DNA from: Sphingomonas sp.
GTDB taxonomy: Bacteria; Pseudomonadota; Alphaproteobacteria; Sphingomonadales; Sphingomonadaceae
DNA length: 64,000 nt
NCBI RefSeq assembly: GCF_017745215.1
Contig: NZ_JAGHZV010000010.1
Span: 1-64,000, forward strand
Direction of reading: 5' to 3'
Shown here: positions 52,024-61,139 of the stretch, piece after piece
Layout of the letters: each line of letters begins with the position of its first letter
Numbering within the stretch: position 1 is the stretch's first letter
The notes under the pieces: generated by a model
Database searches by the model: none
Told to the model about the DNA's origin: nothing
Seen by the model: the letters and a program-made list of their open reading frames with translations, nothing else
Position numbers and translations under genes: made by a program

Positions 52024-52707
52024 TCAAGCCGCCGCCGGCAGCGGCGAGGCGCCCCGCTCGGCCGGGTCGTGCGCGTCGGCCCAATCGGTGCGGCGCCTGA
52101 GCCATGGGTTGAGGAACAGCGCGGGGAGCTTGAGGAACAGCAATTCGCTGTGGATGAAGGTGTCGATCCCGCGCTCCCACCACTTGGGCTCGCGCTTGCC
52201 GTTGGCGTTCAGCCAGCCGTCATAGGGCGCCCAATGGCTCGGCTCGTCCTTCTCGATGATCTGGAAGATCTTCACCAGCGTCTTGTCCTTGAGCACGAAC
52301 GGATGCCGGAGCAGGATCTCGACCTGCTTGTAGCCGCGCTGCTCGGTGAGCGAGATCACCCGGCACAATTTCTCGAACTCGTCGTCCTCGGCGATGATCC
52401 GCTGGGTGTCGAGCTCGTCGATCGTGCGGCGGAACATGATCTCGACGAAGCGATCGATATGCCCGCAGGTGCGATCGACCCTGAGCGGCATCTTGCCCTG
52501 GAGCTCGAACCAGCGCTTGAACATCACATAATGTTTGCGCTCGTCGGCGCGGTGCTTCTCGATCGAGGCGATCAGCGCATGATCGTCGGGCGCGCGGGCC
52601 CGGACCGCCTCGAGGACGCGGTCGATGCTCGTGTACCCCCGATGCTCGTTGTAGATGTAAATCGAGCCCAGCAGGTCGAGGTAGCGGCGGCGGAACGCGG
52701 CGATCAT
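52024..52707 (-). CDS. ferritin-like domain protein
   Basis: 227 residues, mostly helical. Two E-x-x-H type metal motifs (ERKH in HRADERKHYVMF, about 53-64; EPSH in EKDEPSHWAPY, about 155-165), plus further acidic residues in helices around 88-95 and 120-135, give a di-iron ferritin-like four-helix site. Similar alphaproteobacterial proteins are uncharacterised. The long C-terminal part (about 170-227) is amphipathic. Start at ATG 52707 (MIAAFRRRYLD). Confidence 0.78.
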   Translation of the reverse strand: MIAAFRRRYLDLLGSIYIYNEHRGYTSIDRVLEAVRARAPDDHALIASIEKHRADERKHYVMFKRWFELQGKMPLRVDRTCGHIDRFVEIMFRRTIDELDTQRIIAEDDEFEKLCRVISLTEQRGYKQVEILLRHPFVLKDKTLVKIFQIIEKDEPSHWAPYDGWLNANGKREPKWWERGIDTFIHSELLFLKLPALFLNPWLRRRTDWADAHDPAERGASPLPAAA

Positions 52708-52816
52708 GCGGGCGAGGCTAGGCCCCCGCGCCCCCAGCGTCAACGCGCCGGACCATTCGCGCGCGCCATGTATCCATCATGCCACAACCCTCCTTTGTTT
52801 CCGCCGCCGCCAGATC

Positions 52817-52842
52817 AGAAGCAATTGCCACAAGTTGCGACA
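52817..52842. promoter_or_regulatory. AATTG...CAATT dyad upstream of the sulfotransferase cluster
   Basis: An AT-rich island (about 52790-52890) in the 272-bp divergent gap carries AATTGCCACAAGTTGCGACAATT, an imperfect dyad with two TTGC-C/G-ACAA direct half-sites. It is the most likely regulatory patch for the cluster starting at 52980. The rest of the gap shows no supported gene. Confidence 0.4.
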
Positions 52843-52979
52843 ATTTCGCGAAAATGCAGAAACTGAGAGGATACAAACGACACATAGCATTTGCCCCTGG
52901 AACGGAGCGGCGAGTGGGCGGAGCAACGGGCGATTTCAGGGCACGATCGACGTGCGCGCAAGGCGGGGGCTGAGCCGTC

Positions 52980-54368
52980 GTGCAGCAAAGCAGCGCCGCC
53001 AGTCCTGAGCCCCGCGCCGGCTTCATCGAACGCCTCGCCTTTCGCCGCGTGCCGCTCTGGTCGGTCGCGCTGATCGTTGCGGGCGGCGCGACGCTGACGA
53101 TCGCCTATGGCGCGATCATGCTCAACCCGGAGCGGCACGGCGCGCTGGGCCAGGCCGCCGAGGCGCTCGCCGAAGTGCCCGACACGCTCGGCAGGATGGC
53201 CGGCGGGCTGTTGCCCTATCGCCCCTCGATCGGCGGCAATTACGAGCGGCTGCCGGGCGGATTGTGGCGCAACCCCGCGCAGCCCTTCGTCGATCCGGGC
53301 TATGTGCTCGTCACCGATTTCGATACCGGCCATGCGCGCCGCGTGGTCCGGCTGGTGCGGCTGAGCGATGGCCGGGTGATGCGCGAGTACGAGCCCGACA
53401 TCGAGGCGGTGCACCGCAAATCCACCTTCAAGTCCGCGCTGGCCGACCTGGGCCGCGACAAGACCAACCGCTTCTATTTTCCGATGCACCCGCTGCTGAT
53501 GCCGGATGGCGGCCTGCTGATCCACGACACATCGCCGTTGGTTCGAATCGATGCATGTGGAAAACCGATCTGGATGATCGACGGAATCTTCCACCATTCG
53601 GTCGAGCGCGGACCCGACGGCGATTACTGGGCCGCTTACCGCGTGCCGCAATCCCGGCTGCCCGACGTGGGACCGGACTTCATCGAGGAAGGCATCGCGC
53701 ATGTGAATGCGGCCGGCGCGGTGCTGTCGCGTACCTCGATCGTCGACATCCTCGACCAGAACGGCCTCGGCCACCTCTGGCGCGGACGGCCGTTCAACGA
53801 GGATCCGTTCCACCTCAACGACATCCAGCCGGTGATGAGCTCGGGCCCCTATTGGCAGCGCGGCGACCTGCTCGTCAGCCTGCGCAACCTCTCGATGGTG
53901 ATGCTCTATCGCCCGTCGACGGGCAAGGTGCTGTGGCGCAAGACCTTTCCGTGGAAATTCCAGCACGACGTCAACGTGATCGACGACCACCGCATCTCGG
54001 TGTTCGACAATCACTGGCGCTTCGCGTTCGACCAGCCCGAGCAGGCCGAAGTCGACGGCACCAACCGCGTCGTCGTCTATGATTTCGCGACCGACAGCAC
54101 GAGCGATCCGCTGACGCCCAGCTTCCACAAGCTCGGCATCCGGACGCGCGCGCAGGGCCGCGCCACGCCGCTCGCGAACGGCGACACGATGGTCGAGGAG
54201 ACCGAGCAAGGGAGGCTGCTGCGCATCGCGCCCGACGGGACGGTGCGCTGGCGATACATTTCCGCCGACGGCGACCGGCGCCGCTACGCACTGCGCTGGA
54301 GCCGCTATCTCGACCCCGTGGCGGACGGGGATGGCATCAAGGCAGCGGTGGACGCGAAATGCAGCTGA
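52980..54368 (+). CDS. arylsulfotransferase (ASST) family protein
   Basis: 462 residues. A membrane helix near 29-48 anchors a beta-propeller domain: repeated blades with pairs such as MPDGGLLIHDT, RGDLLVSLRNLSMVMLY and ANGDTMVEETEQGRLLRI. The FHLNDIQPV and KFQHDVNVID stretches carry histidines placed like those that accept sulfate in bacterial ASSTs. ASST enzymes move sulfate between phenolic compounds without PAPS, outside the cytoplasm. GTG start at 52980 is the best available; the ribosome site is weak. First of four overlapping genes. Confidence 0.85.
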   Translation: MQQSSAASPEPRAGFIERLAFRRVPLWSVALIVAGGATLTIAYGAIMLNPERHGALGQAAEALAEVPDTLGRMAGGLLPYRPSIGGNYERLPGGLWRNPAQPFVDPGYVLVTDFDTGHARRVVRLVRLSDGRVMREYEPDIEAVHRKSTFKSALADLGRDKTNRFYFPMHPLLMPDGGLLIHDTSPLVRIDACGKPIWMIDGIFHHSVERGPDGDYWAAYRVPQSRLPDVGPDFIEEGIAHVNAAGAVLSRTSIVDILDQNGLGHLWRGRPFNEDPFHLNDIQPVMSSGPYWQRGDLLVSLRNLSMVMLYRPSTGKVLWRKTFPWKFQHDVNVIDDHRISVFDNHWRFAFDQPEQAEVDGTNRVVVYDFATDSTSDPLTPSFHKLGIRTRAQGRATPLANGDTMVEETEQGRLLRIAPDGTVRWRYISADGDRRRYALRWSRYLDPVADGDGIKAAVDAKCS

Positions 54369-54616
54369 ACATCAAGACGCTCACGACGGCAGCCGCCGTC
54401 GCTCTCATCCTCGCCTCGGCGGATCCCGCCCAGGCCTATCTGGGCCCCGGCCTCGGCCTCGGCGCGATCAGCACCGCGCTGGGCGTACTCGGCGCGATCC
54501 TGCTCGGGATCGTCTCGATGGTCTGGTACCCGGTCAAGCGGCTGGTCCGCCGGATGCGTGGCCGCGCCGCCCAGCGCCCCGCGCCGGCGCGCGCCGACGA
54601 AGGGACCGTGTCGTGA
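54359..54616 (+). CDS. small secreted/membrane protein of the sulfotransfer cluster
   Basis: 85 residues. N-terminal signal peptide ending ADPAQA (about 20-26), then YLGPGLGLGAISTALGVLGAI with a membrane helix (about 36-56) and a very basic tail (VKRLVRRMRGR). The gene overlaps the ASST 3' end by 10 bp. Resembles small envelope proteins found beside polysaccharide or wall-modifying enzymes; function unknown. Confidence 0.75.
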   Translation: MQLNIKTLTTAAAVALILASADPAQAYLGPGLGLGAISTALGVLGAILLGIVSMVWYPVKRLVRRMRGRAAQRPAPARADEGTVS

Positions 54617-55005
54617 CGATCGCCGCACTGTTCCTCTTCGCCGGGATCCTCGGCTCGATCGCCGTGGCGCGCCGTTCGGGCATCCTGCGCCACTTCCGCC
54701 AGCTCGGCCGGCTCAGCCAGCGCTCGGTGCGCACGCTCGCCCGGCGCGGCGTGTCGGACTGGTCGAAGGAGCGCGCGACACGCATCCTCGCGATCCGGAT
54801 GATGGTCAAGTCGCTGACGGCGGGCGCGCTGCTCGCGCTGATCGCCTTGCCGCTGCTGGCGATGCTCGCGCTCGATCCGATCGCGCACCTCGGCACGATC
54901 GACGCGCTGGCCGACACGCGGGCGCGGCTGTTCATCCTCTCGATGGGTCTCGCCCTTGCCGGCTTCCGCTACGCAACCCAGCGCCTCCGCCTACGGCAGG
55001 CTTGA
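54613..55005 (+). CDS. small membrane protein of the sulfotransfer cluster
   Basis: 130 residues. Begins with a GTG inside the previous stop (GTGA overlap). A membrane helix lies at the start (about 2-18), a basic amphipathic part follows (RHFRQLGRLSQRSVRTLARR), and two more helices sit near 65-83 and 105-120. No recognisable domain. It might form a membrane platform with the preceding small protein. Confidence 0.65.
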   Translation: MTIAALFLFAGILGSIAVARRSGILRHFRQLGRLSQRSVRTLARRGVSDWSKERATRILAIRMMVKSLTAGALLALIALPLLAMLALDPIAHLGTIDALADTRARLFILSMGLALAGFRYATQRLRLRQA

Positions 55006-56023
55006 TCGGCTGCTCCATCGCATCGCGCTGGGCAGCACGCCGGTGCTGGAGCTGAGTCTGGACATCGAAATGGCACGACACGGACGCATTGCGGACGCGC
55101 TGGCGCTCGACTCGCCGGTGTTCGTCACCGGGCTCGCTCGCGCGGGCACGACGATCCTCATGCGGCTGCTCCATGGCGCCGATGAATTCGCCGCGCTCTC
55201 CTACCGCGACCTCCCCTTCCCGCTCGCACCCAACGGCTGGGCGCGCGTCTCGGGCAAGTGGAAGCGCGGCGTCGAGGCGCAGGAACGCGGGCACGGCGAC
55301 GGTCTCACCCACGACCTCGACAGCCCCGAGGCGATCGAGGAAGTCTTCTGGCGCGCCCGCGAAGGGGCCCGTTATTGCCGGCCCGAGGGCCTCCTGCCGG
55401 CACCCCCCGAAGCGGAGAGCATCGCGGCGTTCGCGCGTTATGTACGGCTGGTTTGCCTGCGTTACGAGCGGACGCGCTATCTCTCCAAGAACAATAACAA
55501 TGTGCTGCGCCTGCCCGCGCTGATCGCGGCGTTCCCCGAAGCGCGGCTGGTGCATCCGTTCCGCGATCCCTTCGACCAGGCGGCGTCGCTGCTCGCGCAG
55601 CACCGGCGCGCACGCTCGCTCGCGGCGCGCGACCGATTCCGCGGCGAGTTCATGCGCTGGCTCGGGCATCACGAGTTCGGCGCCTATCAGCGGCCGTTCC
55701 TGCTGCCCGGGGCACCCACCGCCGACGACGATCCCGACACGCTCGATTATTGGCTGAAGGCGTGGATCAGCGTCCACCGCCATTTGCTCAACCAGCCGCG
55801 CCAGGTGATGGCGGCGCAAGTGTTCGTCGACTATGACCGGCTGAAGACCGGCGACGCGGCGACGCTCGCAGCGCTCGGCGATCGGCTGGCCCTTCCCCAC
55901 CCGATCGACACGTCGAGGCTCTATGATCCCGCGCCGCGCCAGGGGGTGCACGAGGTCGATCTGTGGCTCGCCGATGCGGCGCGGGCGCTGCATTCGGCGC
56001 TGGTGAAGGAAGCGGTCGCCTAA
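54956..56023 (+). CDS. PAPS-dependent sulfotransferase family protein
   Basis: 355 residues. The 5'-phosphosulfate loop GLARAGTT (about 59-66) and the 3'-phosphate region HPFRDPFDQAASLLAQH (about 200-216) identify a cytosolic-type sulfotransferase fold that uses PAPS. TTG start at 54956 gives a plausible N-terminus but overlaps the previous gene by 50 bp; ATG 55070 would lie just before the PAPS loop. Makes a fourth member of the cluster with the ASST, so sulfate could be moved in two steps. Acceptor unknown. Confidence 0.85.
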   Translation: MPASATQPSASAYGRLDRLLHRIALGSTPVLELSLDIEMARHGRIADALALDSPVFVTGLARAGTTILMRLLHGADEFAALSYRDLPFPLAPNGWARVSGKWKRGVEAQERGHGDGLTHDLDSPEAIEEVFWRAREGARYCRPEGLLPAPPEAESIAAFARYVRLVCLRYERTRYLSKNNNNVLRLPALIAAFPEARLVHPFRDPFDQAASLLAQHRRARSLAARDRFRGEFMRWLGHHEFGAYQRPFLLPGAPTADDDPDTLDYWLKAWISVHRHLLNQPRQVMAAQVFVDYDRLKTGDAATLAALGDRLALPHPIDTSRLYDPAPRQGVHEVDLWLADAARALHSALVKEAVA

Positions 56024-56057
56024 ACTCTCCCCTGCGCAGCGCGGGCGGAACGGAAGA

Positions 56058-56705
56058 TCAAGCCGCCGCCAGCGCCTCGTAATGCGCTGTCGTCTTCGCC
56101 GCGACTTCCTCCTCGGTCACGCCGGGCGCGAGCTCGAGCAGGCGGAAGGGCGACTTGTGGTCGGGCCGCGCGAACACCGCGAGATCGGTGATCACCATGT
56201 CGACGACGTTCTTCCCCGTGAGCGGCAGCGTGCACGCCGGGATGAACTTGGGCGTGCCGTCCTTCGAGGTGTGCTCCATCACCACGATGATGCGCTTGAC
56301 GCCCGCGACGAGGTCCATCGCGCCGCCCATGCCCTTGATCATCTTGCCGGGAATCATCCAGTTGGCGATGTCGCCGCCCTCGCTGACTTCCATCGCGCCG
56401 AGCACGGTCAGGTCGATGTGCCCGCCGCGGATCATCGCGAAGCTGTCCGCCGAGCTGAAATAGACCGACTGCGGCAGCTCGGAGATCGTCTGCTTGCCGG
56501 CGTTGATCAGGTCGGGATCCTCCTCGCCCTCGATCGGGAAGGGGCCGATGCCGAGCATGCCGTTCTCGGACTGGAGCGTGACCTCCACGCCCTCGGGGAT
56601 GTGGTTCGCCACCAGCGTGGGGATGCCGATGCCGAGGTTGACGTAATAGCCGTCCTCGAGCTCCTTCGCGGCGCGCGCCGCCATTTCATCGCGGGTCCAG
56701 GGCAT
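56058..56705 (-). CDS. scoB: 3-oxoacid CoA-transferase subunit B
   Basis: 215 residues. Catalytic Glu47 in [22 protein letters not shown] (about 23-37) and [17 protein letters not shown] (about 113-129) are family segments. With subunit A it transfers CoA from succinyl-CoA to acetoacetate (ketone body use). The gene for subunit A is 1.2 kb upstream; an acid phosphatase gene separates the two, which is unusual. Confidence 0.94.
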   Translation of the reverse strand: MPWTRDEMAARAAKELEDGYYVNLGIGIPTLVANHIPEGVEVTLQSENGMLGIGPFPIEGEEDPDLINAGKQTISELPQSVYFSSADSFAMIRGGHIDLTVLGAMEVSEGGDIANWMIPGKMIKGMGGAMDLVAGVKRIIVVMEHTSKDGTPKFIPACTLPLTGKNVVDMVITDLAVFARPDHKSPFRLLELAPGVTEEEVAAKTTAHYEALAAA

Positions 56706-56727
56706 CAGCGGTTCCTCTTGGTCGGGT

Positions 56728-57873
56728 TCATTGCGGCGTCGGCGCGGAGGCCGGTGCAGGTTCGGGTGTCGGCGCAACCTCGGGCGCCGGTGGAGATGCC
56801 ACGGGGTCCGCGGGGTCGGTCCATTGCTTGTCGGCGGGGAAGACCTCGTCGAAGCCGCCGTGCAATCCAGTGCCGTAGACCGGGTTGGGCAGGATGAACC
56901 AGCCCGCCCCCCACATGCTCGCGATCAGCGTGTTCATTGCCATGCTGCGCCGGATCGGCACCGGCACGCCGCCGGGATTGAACAGGTCGGAGAAGTCGCC
57001 GAGCTGGTCGCCGACGAGCGCGACGACGCAATATTTGGCGGCGATCTCGGCGCGGCGGCCGTCCTTGCCGCTGGTGCCCGGGCCCTCGGCGCGCAGCCAC
57101 AAGGTCTTTCCCGGTTCGGCGGCGCCCAGCCCCGCGATCGCCAACGCAGCGATCGTGCCACCGGCATTGGCCTCCGAACGGTTCGAATTGAACACCACGG
57201 AGATCCCTGCGCGGCGCGCGGCGTCGAGCGTCTCGATCGCGCCGGGGACGGCGGCGATCTTGTCGGCGCCGGTCGCTTCCCAGCGCTTCCAGCGCGCATC
57301 GTCGTAATCGCCGACGCGGCGCGCGGCGTCGTTCTCATAGCCGAGGTTGAGCACCACGGTCTCGTCGATGTCGAGCACCACCGCGAGCGGCTTCTTGCCG
57401 CAGGGCATGAACTTGGGCGCGTCGAGCGTGGCGTCGGGCGCCAGGACGACGCTCTTCACCTCGACGCCGTTCTTGCGGTCGGCGGCGCGCGCGGCGAGAT
57501 AGGTCCACAGCAGCTGATAGGCCTGGAGGCTGAGCGCCGCCGCCTCGCCCGAACCATAGAGATATTGCATGCCCGGCGCCGGCGCGGAAGGCGCTGCGGG
57601 CGGCGGCGCAGGAACCGGCGTCGGCGTCTTGCCCGGCAGCGACTGGCCGGCGGGGACGGCGGCCGCCGACATCGGATCGATGCCCGCGCCGGTGCCGGAG
57701 CTCGTGCCGGTGCCCCGCTCCGCGCGACGCTCGTCCTGACCGTTCAGCCGCTTCTTGGTGATCGCGCCGGCCGCGGCGATCGGCACCGCGACGGCGGCGA
57801 TACAGCCACCCAGCAGCGGCGTCCCGGCGAGCAGCGCCGCCGCGAGAGCGAGCCGCGGACGCGCGCGGATCAT
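56728..57873 (-). CDS. HAD-family acid phosphatase lipoprotein
   Basis: 381 residues. Lipobox LLGGC (Cys24), Pro/Ala-rich linker (about 80-100), then a class B/C-type acid phosphatase domain (HAD IIIB): VLDIDETV with Asp168 and Asp170, VFNSNRSE for the second motif, and GDQLGDFSD for the acidic third one. The Pro/Ala/Glu-rich C-terminus (about 358-381) is extra. Probably an outer-membrane phosphatase scavenging phosphate from nucleotides. It lies between scoA and scoB and overlaps the scoA end by 4 bp (ATGA). Confidence 0.9.
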   Translation of the reverse strand: MIRARPRLALAAALLAGTPLLGGCIAAVAVPIAAAGAITKKRLNGQDERRAERGTGTSSGTGAGIDPMSAAAVPAGQSLPGKTPTPVPAPPPAAPSAPAPGMQYLYGSGEAAALSLQAYQLLWTYLAARAADRKNGVEVKSVVLAPDATLDAPKFMPCGKKPLAVVLDIDETVVLNLGYENDAARRVGDYDDARWKRWEATGADKIAAVPGAIETLDAARRAGISVVFNSNRSEANAGGTIAALAIAGLGAAEPGKTLWLRAEGPGTSGKDGRRAEIAAKYCVVALVGDQLGDFSDLFNPGGVPVPIRRSMAMNTLIASMWGAGWFILPNPVYGTGLHGGFDEVFPADKQWTDPADPVASPPAPEVAPTPEPAPASAPTPQ

Positions 57874-58580
57874 GCCACTGCCTCGCGGGGCCTGGTGGTC
57901 CGGAACTCGATCTTCTTGTCGTAGGGCGAGCCCACGATCACCCGCTTCACATAGATGCCCGGCAGATGAATACAGTCGGGATCGAAGGTACCGGTGGGCA
58001 CGATCTCCTCGACCTCGGCGACGCAGATCCTGCCCGCGGTGGCCATCGGCTGGTTGAAGTTGCGCGCGGTCTTGCGGAAGACGAGGTTGCCGCTCTCGTC
58101 GGCGATCCAGCCCTTGATGATCGCGAGATCGGCGCGGATGCCGCGCTCGAGGATATAGTCCTCGCCGTCGAAGGTCTTCACTTCCTTGCCCTCGGCCACC
58201 TTCGTGCCGACGCCGGTCTTCGTATAGAAGCCCGGGATACCCGCCCCGCCCGCGCGGCAGCGCTCGGCGAGCGTGCCCTGGGGGCAGAATTCGACCTCGA
58301 GCTCGCCCGCGAGATATTGCCGCTCGAACTCCTTGTTCTCACCGACGTAGGAGGAGATCATCTTCCTGACCTGGCGGCTGCGGAGCAGCTTGCCGAGCCC
58401 CTCGTTATCGATGCCCGCGTTGTTCGAGGCGATAGTGAGGTCCTTGGTCCCCGCGGCCTGGATCGCGTCGATCAGCCGCTCGGGAATGCCGCACAGGCCG
58501 AAGCCGCCGGCGCAGATCGTCATGCCGTCGAACAGCAGCCCTTCCAGCGCTGCCTCGGCGTTGGGATAGAGCTTGTTCAT
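57870..58580 (-). CDS. scoA: 3-oxoacid CoA-transferase subunit A
   Basis: 236 residues. CoA-transferase family I alpha subunit: [18 protein letters not shown] (about 17-34), [15 protein letters not shown] (about 49-63), [20 protein letters not shown] (about 98-117). Partner of scoB; together they activate acetoacetate, linking to the 3-hydroxybutyrate dehydrogenase at 28.6 kb. First gene of the scoA-phosphatase-scoB run. Confidence 0.94.
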   Translation of the reverse strand: MNKLYPNAEAALEGLLFDGMTICAGGFGLCGIPERLIDAIQAAGTKDLTIASNNAGIDNEGLGKLLRSRQVRKMISSYVGENKEFERQYLAGELEVEFCPQGTLAERCRAGGAGIPGFYTKTGVGTKVAEGKEVKTFDGEDYILERGIRADLAIIKGWIADESGNLVFRKTARNFNQPMATAGRICVAEVEEIVPTGTFDPDCIHLPGIYVKRVIVGSPYDKKIEFRTTRPREAVA

Positions 58581-58670
58581 CGCGCGACTCTCCTCGTTCG
58601 CAGCTGCGATAAGCAGAGGCCCCTGCGCCGGTCAACCTGAACCCGGTTTCAACTTCTGGGAGCAGCCCGA

Positions 58671-58973
58671 TCAGGGCTCGATCACGCTCGGCGCCTGGCG
58701 CGCGCGGGCGCCCTGGCGGAGCAGTTCGGCGTTGGTCTCGGGGTCGCGCCGGACGTACTGCCCGCGTGCCTCGTCCCATTCCTCGATCGCCGGATCGGCG
58801 GAACGCGCCTCCGCCTCGGCGTCGCGGCGGCGCGCGGCGGCATGGGCATTCACCTGGCGGGCGCGGCGCATCATCAGGATCATCAGCAAAGCGGTGGTGC
58901 CGAGGATGCCGATCACCACCGCAGCCGCGAAGAGCTGCGCCAGGTCGACATAGCCGAGCACGATCCTGAGCAT
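58671..58973 (-). CDS. small single-pass membrane protein
   Basis: 100 residues. A membrane helix at about 10-34 is followed by a charged cytoplasmic helix (RRARQVNAHAAARRRDAEAEARS) and a WDEARGQYVRRDPETNAELL stretch. Pattern resembles small anchored regulatory or scaffold proteins; no family recognised. 90 bp upstream of scoA. Confidence 0.6.
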   Translation of the reverse strand: MLRIVLGYVDLAQLFAAAVVIGILGTTALLMILMMRRARQVNAHAAARRRDAEAEARSADPAIEEWDEARGQYVRRDPETNAELLRQGARARQAPSVIEP

Positions 58974-59008
58974 GGCGCCATGCTATCCGATGGCGCTGGA
59001 CACGCAAG

Positions 59009-59749
59009 TCAGCCCAGCATGATGCTCGCGCGCGGCGCTTCTGCGGCGAAGCTCTCGTCCGAGAGGCGGACGCCGACCGCCTCGAGCACGGCACGGCGCT
59101 CATGGGTGCGCGCGGTCATGATCGCGGCTTCGATCGGCAGCGTCGCGGCGAAGGCGGGGGCTTCCCACACCCGCGTGATCCAGGCGGCCGCTCTGGGCCA
59201 GCGCGCCGGGTCGATCTCCCACCCGGCGAGCAGCGCGTTGCGGAAGAAGGCGCCATAAGTGACGTCCGCGGTGCAGAGGTGATCGAACAGGAAGCCCTCG
59301 GCCGGCGCCTGCGCCTCGATCCAGTCGAGCGCGCACGGCAGGTCGCAGTCGCGGGTCTGCGCGAGCGCCGCTTCGTCGACCTCGCGCCTGAACACGCGCG
59401 GCGCGACCAGCCTGGCGAAGAACAGCCGCCAGATGATCAGGTCGCCCAGCCGGCTGTCGGCATATTCCTCGAGCCAGCGCGCCTTCGCTCGGTCGCGCGG
59501 GGTGCGCGGCATGATCGGCGGCTCGGGATAGGCTTCGTCGAGATATTCGCAGATCACGGTCGAATCGTTGAGGACCAGGTCGCCGTCGACCAGCACGGGG
59601 ATGCGGCGCAACGGGCTCAGCCGCTCGAAGTCGTCGTTGCCGAAGAAGGGCACGATCGGGTCGATCGCATAATCGTCGATCCCCTTGAGCGCGAGCGCCA
59701 CCAGCACCTTGCGCACATAGGGCGAGACATGGCTGCCGATGATGAGCAT
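59009..59749 (-). CDS. glutathione S-transferase family protein
   Basis: 246 residues. Thioredoxin-like N-terminal domain with IIGSHVSPYVRKVLVALALKG (active-site serine region about 5-10), RRIPVLVDGDLVLNDSTVI (cis-Pro and glutathione gamma-Glu site, about 48-66), and an all-helical C-terminal domain to about 225. Detoxification role likely; specificity unknown. Independent gene. Confidence 0.9.
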   Translation of the reverse strand: MLIIGSHVSPYVRKVLVALALKGIDDYAIDPIVPFFGNDDFERLSPLRRIPVLVDGDLVLNDSTVICEYLDEAYPEPPIMPRTPRDRAKARWLEEYADSRLGDLIIWRLFFARLVAPRVFRREVDEAALAQTRDCDLPCALDWIEAQAPAEGFLFDHLCTADVTYGAFFRNALLAGWEIDPARWPRAAAWITRVWEAPAFAATLPIEAAIMTARTHERRAVLEAVGVRLSDESFAAEAPRASIMLG

Positions 59750-59853
59750 GCGAACCTCCCCTCTCCAGCGTTCCCGCGCGGTCTAGGTCTCGCGGCCGGC
59801 GGTAGCAAGCGACCTCGCTTGACTTTCCGCGGCTTGCCCGTTCGAAGGGCGCC

Positions 59854-60339
59854 ATGGAGGCCTGGCACGAATTCTTCCTCGGCGAACTCGGCGCGGCGGC
59901 GGCGCTGGCCGGGATGCTGTTCGTCGCAGTCTCGGTCAACCAGGCGCGGATTCTCGAGCTCGGGCGGATGGCCGACCGTGGGCTCGAGGCGCTGGTGATG
60001 CTGCTCTACGTCATCGTCGCGGCGTCGCTGGTGCTCGTGCCCGGGCAATCTCCGTCGCTGCTGGGCGGCGAGCTGCTCGCGATCGGAGTGCTCGCGCAGG
60101 TCGCGCTCGCGCGGCTTGAGATCGGCTATTGCCGGGTGCTCGACAGCGAGCATCTGCCGCGCACGCTCCAGATGGTGGCGCTCAACCAGGTCGCGATGGC
60201 GCTCAGCGGTGTCGCGGGCGGATGGATGCTGTGGACGGGAACCGCCGCGGGGCTCTGCCTCGTCGCGCCCGGTATCCTGCTCACCTTCGTCGCGGTGGGG
60301 CTCAACGCCTGGGTGTTGCTGATCGAGATCAACCGCTGA
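59854..60339 (+). CDS. four-helix membrane protein
   Basis: 161 residues with four membrane segments (about 12-30, 45-62, 68-85 with 105-125, and 130-155). One Glu/His-rich start (EAWHEFFLGELG) and RLEIGYCRVL in a loop. Similar small alphaproteobacterial proteins are annotated only as hypothetical. Divergent from the GST gene. Confidence 0.7.
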   Translation: MEAWHEFFLGELGAAAALAGMLFVAVSVNQARILELGRMADRGLEALVMLLYVIVAASLVLVPGQSPSLLGGELLAIGVLAQVALARLEIGYCRVLDSEHLPRTLQMVALNQVAMALSGVAGGWMLWTGTAAGLCLVAPGILLTFVAVGLNAWVLLIEINR

Positions 60340-60402
60340 CGCGCCGCCGCCAACAGCCTTGCCACCCGGAGGCTTTGCCCCTATAGGCGCGCGCTTGCTG
60401 CG

Positions 60403-60418
60403 CCAGGGTCATCCCTGG
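60403..60418 (+). other. hairpin in the rplY leader
   Basis: CCAGGG-TCAT-CCCTGG forms a perfect 6-bp stem 47 bp before the rplY ATG. A CAGG/CCTG pair further out allows an alternative fold. Might act in the leader mRNA; weak evidence. Confidence 0.25.
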
Positions 60419-60465
60419 AGGCCTGGTGCGGCGGACATGAACTTCTAGCGCATTGGATACGACAC

Positions 60466-61062
60466 ATGAGCGACATGCTTGAGCTGTCGGCCGAGACGCG
60501 CGACCGGGTTGGCAAGGGAGCCTCTCGTTCGCTTCGTCGTGAAGGCCGCGTCCCCGCCGTGATCTACGGCAACAAGGAAGAGCCGAAGGGCATCCACGTG
60601 AGCGAGCGGGAGCTGCACAAGCTCCTGATGACCGGCCACTTCTTCAACTCGGTGGTGATGATCAACGGCGAGCGCACCCTGCCCAAGGACGTTGCCTTCG
60701 ATCCCGTGAGCGATCGCCCCGTGCACGTCGATTTCCTGCGCATCTCGGAGCATGCCAAGGTGCATGTCGAGGTTCCGATCATCTTCGACGAAGCCGGCTC
60801 GCCCGGCATCAAGCGCGGCGGCGTGCTCAACATCGTCCGCCACGAGCTCGAGCTGGTCGTCGATGCGGCGAACATCCCCGACGAAGTGAAGATCTCGCTC
60901 GCGGGCCTCGACGTCGGCGATTCGCTCCACATCTCGGCGGTCAAGCTGCCCGAGGGCGCGACTCCGGCGATCACCGATCGCGATTTCACCATCGCGACGA
61001 TCGTGGCGCCCTCCTCGCTCAAGTCCGAGGAAGGCGACAACGAGACCGCGGCGGAGGGCTGA
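60466..61062 (+). CDS. rplY: 50S ribosomal protein L25/general stress protein Ctc
   Basis: 198 residues. An N-terminal L25 5S-RNA-binding domain ([20 protein letters not shown], about 10-29; PAVIYGNK) plus the C-terminal TL5/Ctc domain with [21 protein letters not shown] (about 102-122). Long two-domain form, as expected outside enterobacteria. Followed by pth, a common arrangement. ATG 60466 is preceded by a weak GGA site. Confidence 0.95.
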   Translation: MSDMLELSAETRDRVGKGASRSLRREGRVPAVIYGNKEEPKGIHVSERELHKLLMTGHFFNSVVMINGERTLPKDVAFDPVSDRPVHVDFLRISEHAKVHVEVPIIFDEAGSPGIKRGGVLNIVRHELELVVDAANIPDEVKISLAGLDVGDSLHISAVKLPEGATPAITDRDFTIATIVAPSSLKSEEGDNETAAEG

Positions 61063-61092
61063 GCCTTCCCAGTCCCGATTATGTCCGATAGG

Positions 61093-61119
61093 TCGCCCTC
61101 GCACCCCGTGCGGGGGCGA
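61093..61119 (+). terminator. hairpin between rplY and pth
   Basis: TCGCCC-CGCAC / GTGCG-GGGCGA gives 11 base pairs with a CCC loop and symmetric single-base bulges, followed eight bases later by TTTT. A partial terminator that would lower but not stop pth expression. Confidence 0.45.
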
Positions 61120-61139
61120 TCGTCGTTTTGGGGTTAGAG

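Noticed and set aside
52779..52973. 64-codon plus-strand frame upstream of the ASST gene
   Set aside because: Crosses the likely promoter/operator patch, no ribosome site, no recognisable pattern.
52980..56023. Recently acquired island
   Set aside because: GC and codon use match the rest of the window, with no mobility genes or direct repeats at the borders.
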